Both the position numbers and the translations under genes were made by a program. Shown in pieces: positions 9,781 through 16,409 of a stretch of 17,751 bases of DNA. The notes under the pieces were generated by a model. It was not told where the DNA came from. It did no database searches and was given only the letters and a program-made list of their open reading frames with translations. Numbering within the stretch: the stretch's first letter is position 1; the number at the start of each line of letters is the position of its first letter. Source of the stretch: an uncultured Clostridia bacterium (GTDB lineage Bacteria > Bacillota > Clostridia > Oscillospirales > CAG-272); contig CAMGRB010000002.1 of the NCBI GenBank assembly GCA_946061315.1, positions 1 to 17,751 of the forward strand, given 5' to 3'.

Positions 9781-9810
9781 AAATAAAATTTTCGTTTTTC
9801 AGACACTCTC

Positions 9811-10473
9811 TCAAAGATTTTCGAGAAATTTGCCGAGTTTGGCGGCTATTATGACGTGTCCGTCGTCGTTCGGGTGGAGCCCGTCGGGCATGAGCCTGTC
9901 ACACACACATTGGAGGTTGCCGGCAATTCCGCTTGAGGCAAAAAGGTCGAGCACGGGTACGGAATAATGCTCACATACCTCTTTTATTGCTCTTACGTAG
10001 TCGACGAGCGGTTTTTGCTCCACTCCCTCGGGTTTCCATACACCTGCGGTGCCGTCCTCGTACATTCTGTGAAGGGGCGTCATAAACACTATTTTTCCAC
10101 TCGGGTACTTCTCTATCAGCTTCGGGATAAGGTTATGAAGTGCACCGTAAAAAGTAAAGACCGTTCTGTCATTCATACTGCCAAGCGGTGCCTGACCGTG
10201 ACCGTAATCGTTCGTTCCTCCGAACACGACAACAAGATCGGCATCTGCGTCCATCTCGTCGGCGCGCATAATAAAATCTCTGTCAAACGGGTCGGACGGG
10301 TTAAGAACCGTCTGTCTTGCTATTCTCGTGCCACCCACACCGTAGCCTCTTGCCTCTTTAAGACCGTAATTCTCTTTTAATACGTTAAAAAAGATATGCT
10401 CCGCCGAGCTTGTCCCGACGCCCTCGGTTATACTGTCGCCGAGAAAATTTGCCTTTATGCCACGAAGTTCCAT
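9811..10473 (-). CDS. SGNH/GDSL-family hydrolase, cytoplasmic
   Basis: A 220-residue SGNH-hydrolase superfamily protein (GDSL-like lipase/acylhydrolase). All four blocks are present: GDSITEG (12-18, nucleophile Ser14), GYGVGGTRIA (43-52, oxyanion Gly), FGGTNDYG (84-91, Asn88) and MPDGLHPNDDGH (195-206, Asp197/His200). It should hydrolyse an ester, perhaps an acetyl group on a sugar, or a lipid ester. There is no signal peptide or lipobox, so it is predicted intracellular. The ATG has AAGGAG about 8 bases upstream. It has its own predicted promoter, interleaved with the terminator of the ABC operon, and its own terminator, so it appears monocistronic. It is not close in sequence to the DUF4886 SGNH-like domain of the neighbouring secreted protein. 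Substrate is unknown. Confidence 0.9.
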   Translation of the reverse strand: MELRGIKANFLGDSITEGVGTSSAEHIFFNVLKENYGLKEARGYGVGGTRIARQTVLNPSDPFDRDFIMRADEMDADADLVVVFGGTNDYGHGQAPLGSMNDRTVFTFYGALHNLIPKLIEKYPSGKIVFMTPLHRMYEDGTAGVWKPEGVEQKPLVDYVRAIKEVCEHYSVPVLDLFASSGIAGNLQCVCDRLMPDGLHPNDDGHVIIAAKLGKFLENL

Positions 10474-10483
10474 AATAAAATCT

Positions 10484-10519
10484 CCTTAAAAAATGGTTAG
10501 CCTTTACACTAACCATTTT
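10484..10519 (-). terminator. Terminator of the amino acid ABC operon
   Basis: Minus strand: AAAATGGTTAG (10509-10519) pairs with CTAACCATTTT (10490-10500) around an 8-base loop, then continues with T residues. It lies about 32 bases after the ATPase gene's stop. The -10 box of the following GDSL gene overlaps its first arm. Confidence 0.8.
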
Positions 10520-10542
10520 ATCATATTTTATTATTTTTTCAA
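10515..10542 (-). promoter_or_regulatory. Promoter of the GDSL hydrolase gene
   Basis: Minus strand: TTGAAA (10537-10542), 16 bases, then TAAAAT (10515-10520) directly preceded by TGA (extended -10). Predicted start is near 10508, in the loop of the terminator hairpin, so this message cannot refold the full terminator. Confidence 0.6.
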
Positions 10543-10550
10543 GCGGAATT

Positions 10551-11312
10551 TCAAATTTCCTGATTGAAATTTTCACGGCTCAAAAAAGCCTTGAGCTTCG
10601 GGCTTTTCGGACTCCCAAAAAGTTCGTTCGGCTCACCCATCTCCTCGATAACTCCGTCCGCCATAAATATGACTTTATCCGATACGTTTTTGGCAAACTC
10701 CATCTCGTGGGTTACTATTATCATCGTGCGATTATCGGACTTTAACGACCTTATAACGCGCAACACCTCGCCCGTGAGCTCGGGGTCAAGGGCAGAGGTC
10801 GGCTCGTCAAAGCAAAGTATTTCGGGGTTTAGCATAAGCGCACGCGCTATTGCAACGCGCTGCTGTTGACCGCCCGATATCTGACACGGATAGTTTTTCG
10901 CTTTTTCGGAAAGTCCCACTTTTTTAAGAAGCTCCATCGCTTTTTCTTCGATTTGTTCTTTCGGAGTGTTCTTTTCTTTAAGCTTTACGGCAAGGGTGAG
11001 ATTGTCAAGGACGTTATATTGCGGGAAAAGATTGAACTGTTGAAAAACAAGTCCGAAGCGGAGCTGTGCCTCCTCTGTTATAACGGGCTTCTCACCCGCC
11101 TTTGCGGAATAAACATCTTCTCCTTTTACGAGAATTTCGCCCTCGTCGGCTTTTTCGAGGAAATTAAGGCAACGAAGAAGCGTCGTTTTACCGCCGCCCG
11201 ACGAGCCTATTATACTTAAAACCTCGCCCTCCTCAAGTGTAAAGCTTACGTTTTTCAGTACCTCAAGGTCGCCGAATTTTTTTGAAAGATTTTTTACTTC
11301 AAGTGCTTTCAT
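10551..11312 (-). CDS. Polar amino acid ABC importer ATPase (GlnQ-like)
   Basis: A 253-residue ATP-binding subunit of a polar amino acid uptake ABC transporter. It hydrolyses ATP at the cytoplasmic face to drive import. The Walker A motif is GSSGGGKTT (36-44; Ser38 and Gly40 differ from the common GPSGSGKST). The Q-loop region is VFQQFNLFPQ (89-98), and the signature is ISGGQQQRVAIARAL (145-159). Walker B is ILCFDEPTSALDP (165-177), and the H-loop is His202 in IVTHEMEFA. A G-rich GGGGGAG site precedes the ATG. It is the third gene of the operon, 15 bases after the permease gene, and is followed by a terminator. The family fits glutamine, arginine, cystine or similar substrates; the exact amino acid is not readable. 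Confidence 0.95.
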   Translation of the reverse strand: MKALEVKNLSKKFGDLEVLKNVSFTLEEGEVLSIIGSSGGGKTTLLRCLNFLEKADEGEILVKGEDVYSAKAGEKPVITEEAQLRFGLVFQQFNLFPQYNVLDNLTLAVKLKEKNTPKEQIEEKAMELLKKVGLSEKAKNYPCQISGGQQQRVAIARALMLNPEILCFDEPTSALDPELTGEVLRVIRSLKSDNRTMIIVTHEMEFAKNVSDKVIFMADGVIEEMGEPNELFGSPKSPKLKAFLSRENFNQEI

Positions 11313-11327
11313 AAAACGACTCCCCCT

Positions 11328-11978
11328 TTACACGTTATAGTAGGACATCTTCTTTTCGGCTTTGCGTAAAAGAACGGTAAGAAGTCCCGAGAAAATAAGA
11401 TAAAACGCACCCGTATAGAAAAGCGGCCACAAAATACCCTCGAGCTTGATATATTTTTGCCCGAAGAAGATTATCTCGTAGTAGCCTATTATTCTCGCAA
11501 GGGACGTGTCTTTTACAAGAGTGATTATCTCGTTTGACATAGGAGCTACTATTTTTCTTACCACCTGCATAAGAATTACGCGGAAGAAGGTGTCCTTTTT
11601 GCTCATTCCGAGCACCTGACAAGCCTCGTACTGTCCCCTCGGCACGTTCTCTATTCCGCCCCTGTATATCTCGGAGAAATAGCAGGCGTAGTTTACCGAA
11701 AAAGTGATATAGGTAGCCATCTCGACGGAAAAAGCGGTCCAACCGAGAAGCCCCGGACCGTAAAAGACGATTATTAACTGAAGCATAAGAGGAGTTCCCC
11801 TTATTATCCACACCAGCGTGCGCATAAGCCACCGTAGCGGTTGGAACTTCGACATACTGCCGAAGCAGATAAGAAGCCCGAGCGGTATCGCTATGAGCAA
11901 GGTTATCAGAAATATTTTAACCGTTGCGCCGAAGCCCTCTAAAAGATAGAGCGTTACGCTCAAAAAATCCGTATTCAT
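11328..11978 (-). CDS. Polar amino acid ABC importer permease
   Basis: A 216-residue integral membrane subunit of the HisM/GlnP type. Hydrophobic segments lie at about 13-39, 54-78, 84-104 and 182-205, with further helices around the coupling region. The EAA loop that docks on the ATPase is VPRGQYEACQVLGMSKKDTF (112-131), and NEIITLVKDTSLARIIGYYE (149-168) is the typical following stretch. The start has AAGGATAA upstream. Only one permease gene is present, so the membrane part is presumably a homodimer. It lies 155 bases after the binding-protein gene; the gap holds two hairpins that would lower expression of this gene and the ATPase gene relative to the binding protein. Substrate follows the binding protein. 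Confidence 0.95.
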   Translation of the reverse strand: MNTDFLSVTLYLLEGFGATVKIFLITLLIAIPLGLLICFGSMSKFQPLRWLMRTLVWIIRGTPLMLQLIIVFYGPGLLGWTAFSVEMATYITFSVNYACYFSEIYRGGIENVPRGQYEACQVLGMSKKDTFFRVILMQVVRKIVAPMSNEIITLVKDTSLARIIGYYEIIFFGQKYIKLEGILWPLFYTGAFYLIFSGLLTVLLRKAEKKMSYYNV

Positions 11979-12008
11979 TGAAATTATCCTTTTTTAATAA
12001 ATAGAGTG

Positions 12009-12030
12009 AAAAGCGGCCGGAGCAAGCCGC
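12009..12030 (-). terminator. Weak intercistronic hairpin upstream of the permease gene
   Basis: Minus strand: GCGGC (12026-12030), an 8-base loop, GCCGC (12013-12017), then TTTT (12009-12012). The stem is short. It probably attenuates read-through into the permease gene rather than ending it completely. Confidence 0.45.
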
Positions 12031-12090
12031 CCGCCCTACGATGCGCCGTGCACAGCAAGGCCTGACCGTATATCCCTTTTACGCTCTTAC

Positions 12091-12118
12091 AGGGCTGTCG
12101 CAAAATTGCAACAGCCCC
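12091..12118 (-). terminator. Hairpin after the binding-protein gene
   Basis: GGGCTGT (12092-12098) pairs with ACAGCCC (12111-12117) and, after one mismatch, GC with GC, around a 6-base loop. It starts 16 bases after the stop codon. Neither strand has a good T-run, so it more likely protects or attenuates the message. The arm sequence is nearly the same as in the terminator at 16367-16393. Confidence 0.5.
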
Positions 12119-12133
12119 GTTTATTCGTTAGTT

Positions 12134-12961
12134 TTAATCTACGTTTTTAAGAAGCGATTTTGCAAGAACGTAGTCTATTATGCAAGCGTCCGAAGTTCCT
12201 GCCGACACCTCGAGGAGTGCGTCAACCTGTGAGCCTACTTCCTTTATTGTAGAGGTTTTGAAGTTCTCGGTTGCCTGGCTGTATCCTGCGGAGCCGCCCT
12301 CAACTGCAATCTGCTTGCCTGCGAGCTTGTCTGCCGAGTCAAAAGCTCCCTCTTTTATTACGAGCACCTGACCGTTTACCATATAGGTTCCGCTAACCTC
12401 GCAAGCGTTGAGTATAGCGTCTGTTACGGTCATTCCGTTCCATATGCAGTCTATGTTCTTCGCCGCAAGATCAATGAGTTTATTGTCCCAGTCTATCTCC
12501 ACGAATACTGCCGTAACGCCGAGCTTTTCCGCAAACTTATTTGCCATATCTGCGTCATAGCCTATCCACTTGCCGTTTGCGTCCTGATAGTCCATTCCAT
12601 CAAACACCGTAACGCCTACAACAAGAGTTCCCTTGCCCTTTATGTAGTCATAGTCTGAGGTGGAGGTTGCCTTTGACGTTCCGTTTTCAAAGGTCGAAAC
12701 TATGCTTCCCTCGAGGCCGTAGGTCTTTGCGATGTTGGTTGCCGTTCCGTTTCCGTAGAGCTCGGCAAACATTTCGTCAAGTCTTACGGCAAGGTCGGAA
12801 CCTTTTCTGAACGCTACACCGTAGTTTTCCTGTGAGAACACGTCCGTTTCAAGAACGGTAAGTCCGTCATAAACGTTTCCTTTGTTTCCGCAAGATGAGA
12901 ATGCGGCGACTGTGAAGCAGAGCGTTAATGCTGCCAAAATAACAGAAAGTATCTTTTTCAT
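12134..12961 (-). CDS. Amino acid ABC binding lipoprotein, apparently circularly permuted
   Basis: A 275-residue extracellular solute-binding protein of family 3 (PF00497) that captures a polar amino acid for the adjacent permease. Residues 1-23 are a lipoprotein signal ending FSSC, with lipid-anchored Cys24. The domain order is unusual. Residues 30-85 (GLTVLETDVF, ENYGVAFRKGSDLAVRLDEM, AKTYGLEGS) match the segment that normally ends these proteins. Residues 104-275 (YIKGKGTLVVGVT, WIGYDADMANKFAEKLGV, DCIWNGMTVTD, AVEGGSAG, GTSDACIIDYVLAK) match the normal beginning and middle. About 18 linker residues join them, and the chain stops at KNVD, just where the moved segment should start. A hairpin follows the stop and no remnant lies downstream, so this is not a simple frameshift. 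AAAGGAG precedes the ATG, and a consensus promoter lies at 13022-13050. The usual carboxylate-binding Arg of the family is not evident after NGMTVTD. Confidence 0.92.
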   Translation of the reverse strand: MKKILSVILAALTLCFTVAAFSSCGNKGNVYDGLTVLETDVFSQENYGVAFRKGSDLAVRLDEMFAELYGNGTATNIAKTYGLEGSIVSTFENGTSKATSTSDYDYIKGKGTLVVGVTVFDGMDYQDANGKWIGYDADMANKFAEKLGVTAVFVEIDWDNKLIDLAAKNIDCIWNGMTVTDAILNACEVSGTYMVNGQVLVIKEGAFDSADKLAGKQIAVEGGSAGYSQATENFKTSTIKEVGSQVDALLEVSAGTSDACIIDYVLAKSLLKNVD

Positions 12962-12996
12962 TTTCTTTTTTCTCCTTTAATGCTTTAATGTTTTAA

Positions 12997-13016
12997 CACT
13001 TTACTCTGTTAAAGTG
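12997..13016. promoter_or_regulatory. Palindrome at the binding-protein transcript start
   Basis: CACTTTA (12997-13003), 6 bases, TAAAGTG (13010-13016): a perfect 7+7 inverted repeat just downstream of the -10, over the expected start near 13015. It could be a repressor operator or a 5'-end hairpin of the message. A direct repeat CTTTAATG x2 (12975-12990) lies between it and the ribosome binding site. Confidence 0.5.
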
Positions 13017-13021
13017 ACTAC

Positions 13022-13050
13022 ATTATATCACGCCGATATTGCCTTGTCAA
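13022..13050 (-). promoter_or_regulatory. Strong promoter of the amino acid ABC operon
   Basis: Minus strand: TTGACA (13045-13050), 17 bases, TATAAT (13022-13027) preceded by TGA: perfect consensus plus extended -10. A/T tracts upstream of the -35 (about 13053-13085) resemble an UP element. Confidence 0.88.
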
Positions 13051-13137
13051 TACCTTTTTTGAAATTTTTTTAATTTTTTTGAAAAAGTCCAAAAAGCCCC
13101 GAAATATCTGCTTTCCGAGCTTAACTTTATAATAACG

Positions 13138-13167
13138 GAGCAAGACGGCACTTTTGCCGTCTTGCTC
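13138..13167 (-). terminator. Hairpin directly after the M14 peptidase gene
   Basis: GAGCAAGACGGCA (13138-13150) and TGCCGTCTTGCTC (13155-13167) form a 13-bp perfect stem with a 4-base loop. It abuts the stop codon (13168-13170). The T-run that follows on the minus strand is weak (CGTTATTAT), so termination may be partial. Confidence 0.7.
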
Positions 13168-14076
13168 TCAAAATAATATGGGAAAGGTAAAGAGTATTTC
13201 ACGCAGAGAGGAATATATATCGAGAATCTGACTCGGCGGCAGAGGATTTTTGCCCTTGCCGCACTCTATTGTAAAGGACGGCTTGTTAAACTCCTTTATA
13301 AACCAGTCCGTAAGGCCGCCGTATGACGCAGTCCCCTCCGCTTCGGAAAGGCGGTAGCCCGTCATTCTCGATACGAGCTTTGCTATGTGCGCGGACTTTT
13401 CGGGCTCTTTTCCCATTGATTTATAATATATCTCCTCGCCCTGTGTGTGAAGGGTGATTATCCCCTCTATATCATCCGAATTGTATCTTATGAAATTGGC
13501 AAGGGCGGCGCACTCCGGCTCGCTCTCGGGGCTCTGCCCGCTGTATTTGCTCTTGCCCGCCGAAATGCCCTCTCTTTTTTCAATTTCCTTATATTCGTTG
13601 AAATACGCGTCGTAATTGTGGTTTAAGTCAACGCCTCTTGCATTTGCGTTCCAATCGGAAAAATCATCGCCGCCGTTATACGATATTACGCGCTCCTTTA
13701 TGGGATTGTTCTCGCCAACACCGTTTAAGCGGTACTCCACCCCGTCGGGATTTAGCATTGGGACGACGAATATCTTCCTCATTTTATAAAGAGAAAATAT
13801 ATCTATTCCGAAAACCTTGCCACCCTTTTTATAAGCCCCGACATACTCCTCGATAAACGAAATTATTGCGGAGGTACACACGTTTTCCGCCGCGTGATGA
13901 GTTGATACGTACAAAACGCTCTTTTGCGCACCTTTATCCCCGAGGGTGACAAGCGGTATCGGTCTTGACATAATACTGTTTCCTATGTAAGACATTTTCA
14001 CCGCCTCCGAGCGCGACGTAAGGTCATCAAGCTTTTTTATCATATCTTCATATCCAAGTTCTTTGCAAAAATCCAT
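13168..14076 (-). CDS. M14-family metallocarboxypeptidase
   Basis: A 302-residue zinc peptidase of family M14. Zinc ligands are His61 and Glu64 in THHAAEN and His210 in ITLHTQGEE. Glu271 in SFTIECGKG is the catalytic base. PMLNPDGVEYRL (106-117), RGVDLNHNYDAYF (147-159) and SPESEPECAAL (182-192) are typical blocks. In the DLN-x-N motif the substrate-carboxylate Arg of classical carboxypeptidases is His153. There is no signal peptide, so it is likely cytoplasmic. The closest functional guess is a gamma-D-glutamyl-diaminopimelate peptidase used in peptidoglycan recycling (inference). TAAGGAGG precedes the ATG. It lies upstream of the amino acid importer on the same strand, but that importer has its own promoter, so a shared role is not established. 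Confidence 0.9.
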   Translation of the reverse strand: MDFCKELGYEDMIKKLDDLTSRSEAVKMSYIGNSIMSRPIPLVTLGDKGAQKSVLYVSTHHAAENVCTSAIISFIEEYVGAYKKGGKVFGIDIFSLYKMRKIFVVPMLNPDGVEYRLNGVGENNPIKERVISYNGGDDFSDWNANARGVDLNHNYDAYFNEYKEIEKREGISAGKSKYSGQSPESEPECAALANFIRYNSDDIEGIITLHTQGEEIYYKSMGKEPEKSAHIAKLVSRMTGYRLSEAEGTASYGGLTDWFIKEFNKPSFTIECGKGKNPLPPSQILDIYSSLREILFTFPILF

Positions 14077-14108
14077 TTTAATCCTCCTTACTGTGAAAAA
14101 AGAGTGAA

Positions 14109-14137
14109 ATTTTAATGTTTTTTATTAAAATGAACAA
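14109..14137 (-). promoter_or_regulatory. Probable promoter of the M14 gene
   Basis: Minus strand: TTGTTC (14132-14137), 17 bases, TAAAAT (14109-14114). The spacer and -10 contain the inverted repeat TTTTAAT-N7-ATTAAAA (14110-14130), which could be a regulator site or simply A/T bias. Confidence 0.5.
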
Positions 14138-14168
14138 ATTCGGACTTTTTTTTCGGTTTCGTTTGTGT

Positions 14169-14174
14169 TAGAAT
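14169..14174 (+). promoter_or_regulatory. Possible extended -10 for the membrane protein operon
   Basis: TAGAAT preceded by TGT (14166-14168), without a good -35. A start near 14181 would leave the AAGGCAGG ribosome binding site in the message. The nearby TTGTGT-N17-TATAAT (14163-14191) matches better but would place the start after most of that site. Confidence 0.4.
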
Positions 14175-14204
14175 ATATACATATATATAATAAGGCAGGT
14201 CATT

Positions 14205-14918
14205 ATGAAAAAAGAATATTTTAAGTATGCGTCGATAGCGGTTATCGGCTCGGCTTTACTTTCGGTCATCTTTTCAATATTATTCTTCGTTGCGGACACG
14301 AACATTGTGGAAGCCACCCCACTGCTCGACGTGCTTGCGTACGTAAAAAAATCGTTTGACATTCTTGCGCTGTTCATAGGCTACGCAACGGTAATATTCA
14401 CGTTTGCCAAATTCGGAACGACGGACGGGCTTTGGTCCGTGGCTCTGTTCTTCTGCTCGTTTTTAATATCGGTCGTATGGCAGATAGTCGGTACTTGCAT
14501 AGATGCACAGGAGCACTCGCTCGATTTTATAGTCTTTACATTATATTATTCCTTCGGCAGCGGATTTATTACCCAGATGATACCCGCGGCGCTCATTGCG
14601 TTCCTTGCGTACAAGTTCACACTTGGCAAGGCTGAAAATCCGACGAAATTTATAAGTATGAAAAATCCCGCGCAAAAGACGATGATAATATCCACCCTTA
14701 TAATTTTCGGCGTAAATTTATTGCTCTCTCTTTCCATAGATATATTCCCGCTTCTTATCGAGGAGAACTTCTATATCACCGTTGAGGAGTTTAAGTACAT
14801 ACTGTTCAGCCTTATGCAGACGGTTATATATTATCTCGTAGTTCAATACGTCGTATATTTTGCGATGTATAAGCTATACACCGTATATACGAATAACTGT
14901 GAAAAAGAAAAAATATAG
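14205..14918 (+). CDS. Polytopic membrane protein of unknown function
   Basis: A 237-residue protein with no recognised family. Hydrophobic segments at about 9-30, 50-69, 77-98, 106-136, 157-180 and 197-224 suggest six transmembrane helices with short loops, plus a charged C-terminal tail (NNCEKEKI). There is no cleavable signal peptide and no visible enzyme motif. The start follows AAGGCAGG by about 5 bases. The gene ends 13 bases before the lipoprotein gene on the same strand, with no terminator between, so the two are likely co-transcribed. It may be a partner of the exported chaperone-like lipoprotein, but this rests only on gene order. Poorly conserved small membrane proteins of this sort are common in Clostridia. 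Confidence 0.8.
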   Translation: MKKEYFKYASIAVIGSALLSVIFSILFFVADTNIVEATPLLDVLAYVKKSFDILALFIGYATVIFTFAKFGTTDGLWSVALFFCSFLISVVWQIVGTCIDAQEHSLDFIVFTLYYSFGSGFITQMIPAALIAFLAYKFTLGKAENPTKFISMKNPAQKTMIISTLIIFGVNLLLSLSIDIFPLLIEENFYITVEEFKYILFSLMQTVIYYLVVQYVVYFAMYKLYTVYTNNCEKEKI

Positions 14919-14931
14919 AACGGAGAATTTT

Positions 14932-16362
14932 ATGAAAAAGAAAATACTTTCCTTAATACTTGTCGTTATTTTCGCTCTGCCGCTTGTTTCCTGCTTCAGA
15001 AGCGACAATAAATACGATTACGATATGAGCAAATATATAACTCTCGCAGATTACAACGGATATGAGGTTATCGTAAATCTTGACGATATATCGCGCTCGA
15101 TAGACTCTGTCTTGCTTGACATGGCAACCGATTACAGAATAAAATCGGGTGATACGGTATACGTTGAAATTCTTAACCCCTGCTATGTGGATCATCTTAA
15201 AGACAAAGACGGAAATCTTGTTAAGGATCCAGCCGGAAATTTAATAGATCAAAAGGGTGAAAAAATACCCGCGCTTGCCAATGATAATCTGAAAATAGAA
15301 AACGTCTGCAGCGGCAGTTATGCACCTGATCTTGAAATAGGGATAGTGGGCTCCAAGATTGGAGAAATTGTATCGCTTAAAATAAAACTTCCCGACGACT
15401 TTGCAAATGCGGAATATGCGGGAAAAGAAGTCTTTATGGACGTAAAAATCAAGGACAGAGCCTGCAAATTGGGTGACGGCGTTACCGTATCCTATACCGG
15501 CTACTACACAAATAATGACGGCGGAAAGAAAATCGGCGATGACGGAAAGCCCGTAACGTTTGACTCGAGCGATTCGGCAAAATTCTACCTCGGCTCGCAC
15601 CTTGCAATAGAAGATTTTGAACAAAATATAATAGGGCTCCGGCTCACCGACGATAAATCGACCGAGGTTGCCGAAAATACGAAAGAATTTTTTGCAAGGT
15701 TCCCCGATGACTACGGAATGGAATCCTTAAACGGTCAGACCGTTATCTTTGAGGTAACGCTCACGGGTATTCTCGAGGTGCCGGTATTCAACGACGAGTT
15801 TGTAAAAGCAAACTATTCGGACTATTCGACCACCGAAGAACTTGAACAGTACCTTATCGACAACTACGTAAAGAACACCGTTTACACACACCTTATAAAC
15901 GACAGTACCGTTATAAAATATCCGAAATCGGAATACAAAAAAATAGAGGACAAAACAAAGGATACCGAGGAATATATCAAGAAAACCTCCGGCATGAAAT
16001 TTGACGATTATTTAGATTATTATTACGGTATGACAAGAACGGAATATATAGAATCACTAATTCTTATGGAAATGATCTACTATTCGATATCGAAGGCGGA
16101 AAACATAGTTCCCTCGCAGGAGGCTCTTGATGCGGCGCGCGACGAGGCAATTGAGAAATACAAGAATATTTATATGTCTGAATACAAAAAGAGCGAAAGC
16201 GAGGCGCTTGCTGCGGCAACGGAACTCGTTGATATGGACAAATCTGTTTATTATGAGAACGTTATGTATAAAATGGTAGATGAATTTATTATCTCGGCGG
16301 CAAAGGTAGTAAAGAACGACAAGACGTTTACCTCCGTTACCGAGGAAAGAGCAGGCAAATAA
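14932..16362 (+). CDS. Trigger-factor-like lipoprotein with tandem FKBP domains
   Basis: A 476-residue lipoprotein: signal peptide 1-20 ending LVSC, with Cys21 the lipid anchor. Residues about 70-175 look like an FKBP-type domain (SGDTVYVEI, DLEIGIVGSKIGEIVSLKIKL, FMDVKIK). Residues 180-281 are a second, clearer one (LGDGVTVSYTGYY, FYLGSHLAIEDFEQNIIGL, VIFEVTLTGI). Residues 284-460 (VPVFNDEFVKANY onward) are charged and helical like the trigger factor C-terminal chaperone domain. The ribosome-binding domain of cytosolic trigger factor is absent. It probably assists folding of exported proteins at the outer face of the membrane. Prolyl-isomerase activity is uncertain, as many FKBP-fold relatives lack it. 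The ATG at 14932 follows CGGAG by 6 bases and gives a clean lipoprotein signal; an in-frame upstream ATG at 14860 lies within the preceding gene. A strong terminator follows. Confidence 0.86.
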   Translation: MKKKILSLILVVIFALPLVSCFRSDNKYDYDMSKYITLADYNGYEVIVNLDDISRSIDSVLLDMATDYRIKSGDTVYVEILNPCYVDHLKDKDGNLVKDPAGNLIDQKGEKIPALANDNLKIENVCSGSYAPDLEIGIVGSKIGEIVSLKIKLPDDFANAEYAGKEVFMDVKIKDRACKLGDGVTVSYTGYYTNNDGGKKIGDDGKPVTFDSSDSAKFYLGSHLAIEDFEQNIIGLRLTDDKSTEVAENTKEFFARFPDDYGMESLNGQTVIFEVTLTGILEVPVFNDEFVKANYSDYSTTEELEQYLIDNYVKNTVYTHLINDSTVIKYPKSEYKKIEDKTKDTEEYIKKTSGMKFDDYLDYYYGMTRTEYIESLILMEMIYYSISKAENIVPSQEALDAARDEAIEKYKNIYMSEYKKSESEALAAATELVDMDKSVYYENVMYKMVDEFIISAAKVVKNDKTFTSVTEERAGK

Positions 16363-16366
16363 ATAC

Positions 16367-16400
16367 AGGGCTGTTGCACTTAGCAACAGCCCTTGTTTTT
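16367..16400 (+). terminator. Terminator after the trigger-factor-like gene
   Basis: AGGGCTGTTGC (16367-16377) pairs perfectly with GCAACAGCCCT (16383-16393) around a 5-base loop, followed by TGTTTTTT on the + strand. It sits between convergent genes. Its arm repeats the hairpin at 12091-12118. Confidence 0.85.
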
Positions 16401-16409
16401 TGCTTTTAT

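Larger units (their letters stand above)
9471..9810. other. 340-base gap with promoter, homopolymer and hairpins
   Basis: No protein-coding gene is supported here. In minus-strand order it holds the terminator of the GDSL gene (9751-9780), an approximately 100-base stretch with an extended -10-like TGATATAAA (9737-9745) and a short element resembling a recurrent Clostridial intergenic sequence (9653-9692), a long hairpin (9607-9649), a C9 tract (9550-9558) and the DUF4886 gene promoter (9502-9530). Confidence 0.7.

Noticed and set aside
12013..12060. G+C-rich patch between binding-protein and permease genes as foreign DNA
   Set aside because: It is short, and the hairpin arms account for most of its composition; no mobile-element ends were seen.
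12134..12961. Binding-protein gene as a truncated or frameshifted pseudogene
   Set aside because: No remnant of the missing segment lies downstream: a hairpin follows the stop directly. The segment is present at the N-terminus in frame, and promoter, lipobox and operon are intact.
14175..14191. AT dinucleotide run as a microsatellite
   Set aside because: Too short and impure, and better explained as promoter/leader sequence of the membrane protein gene.
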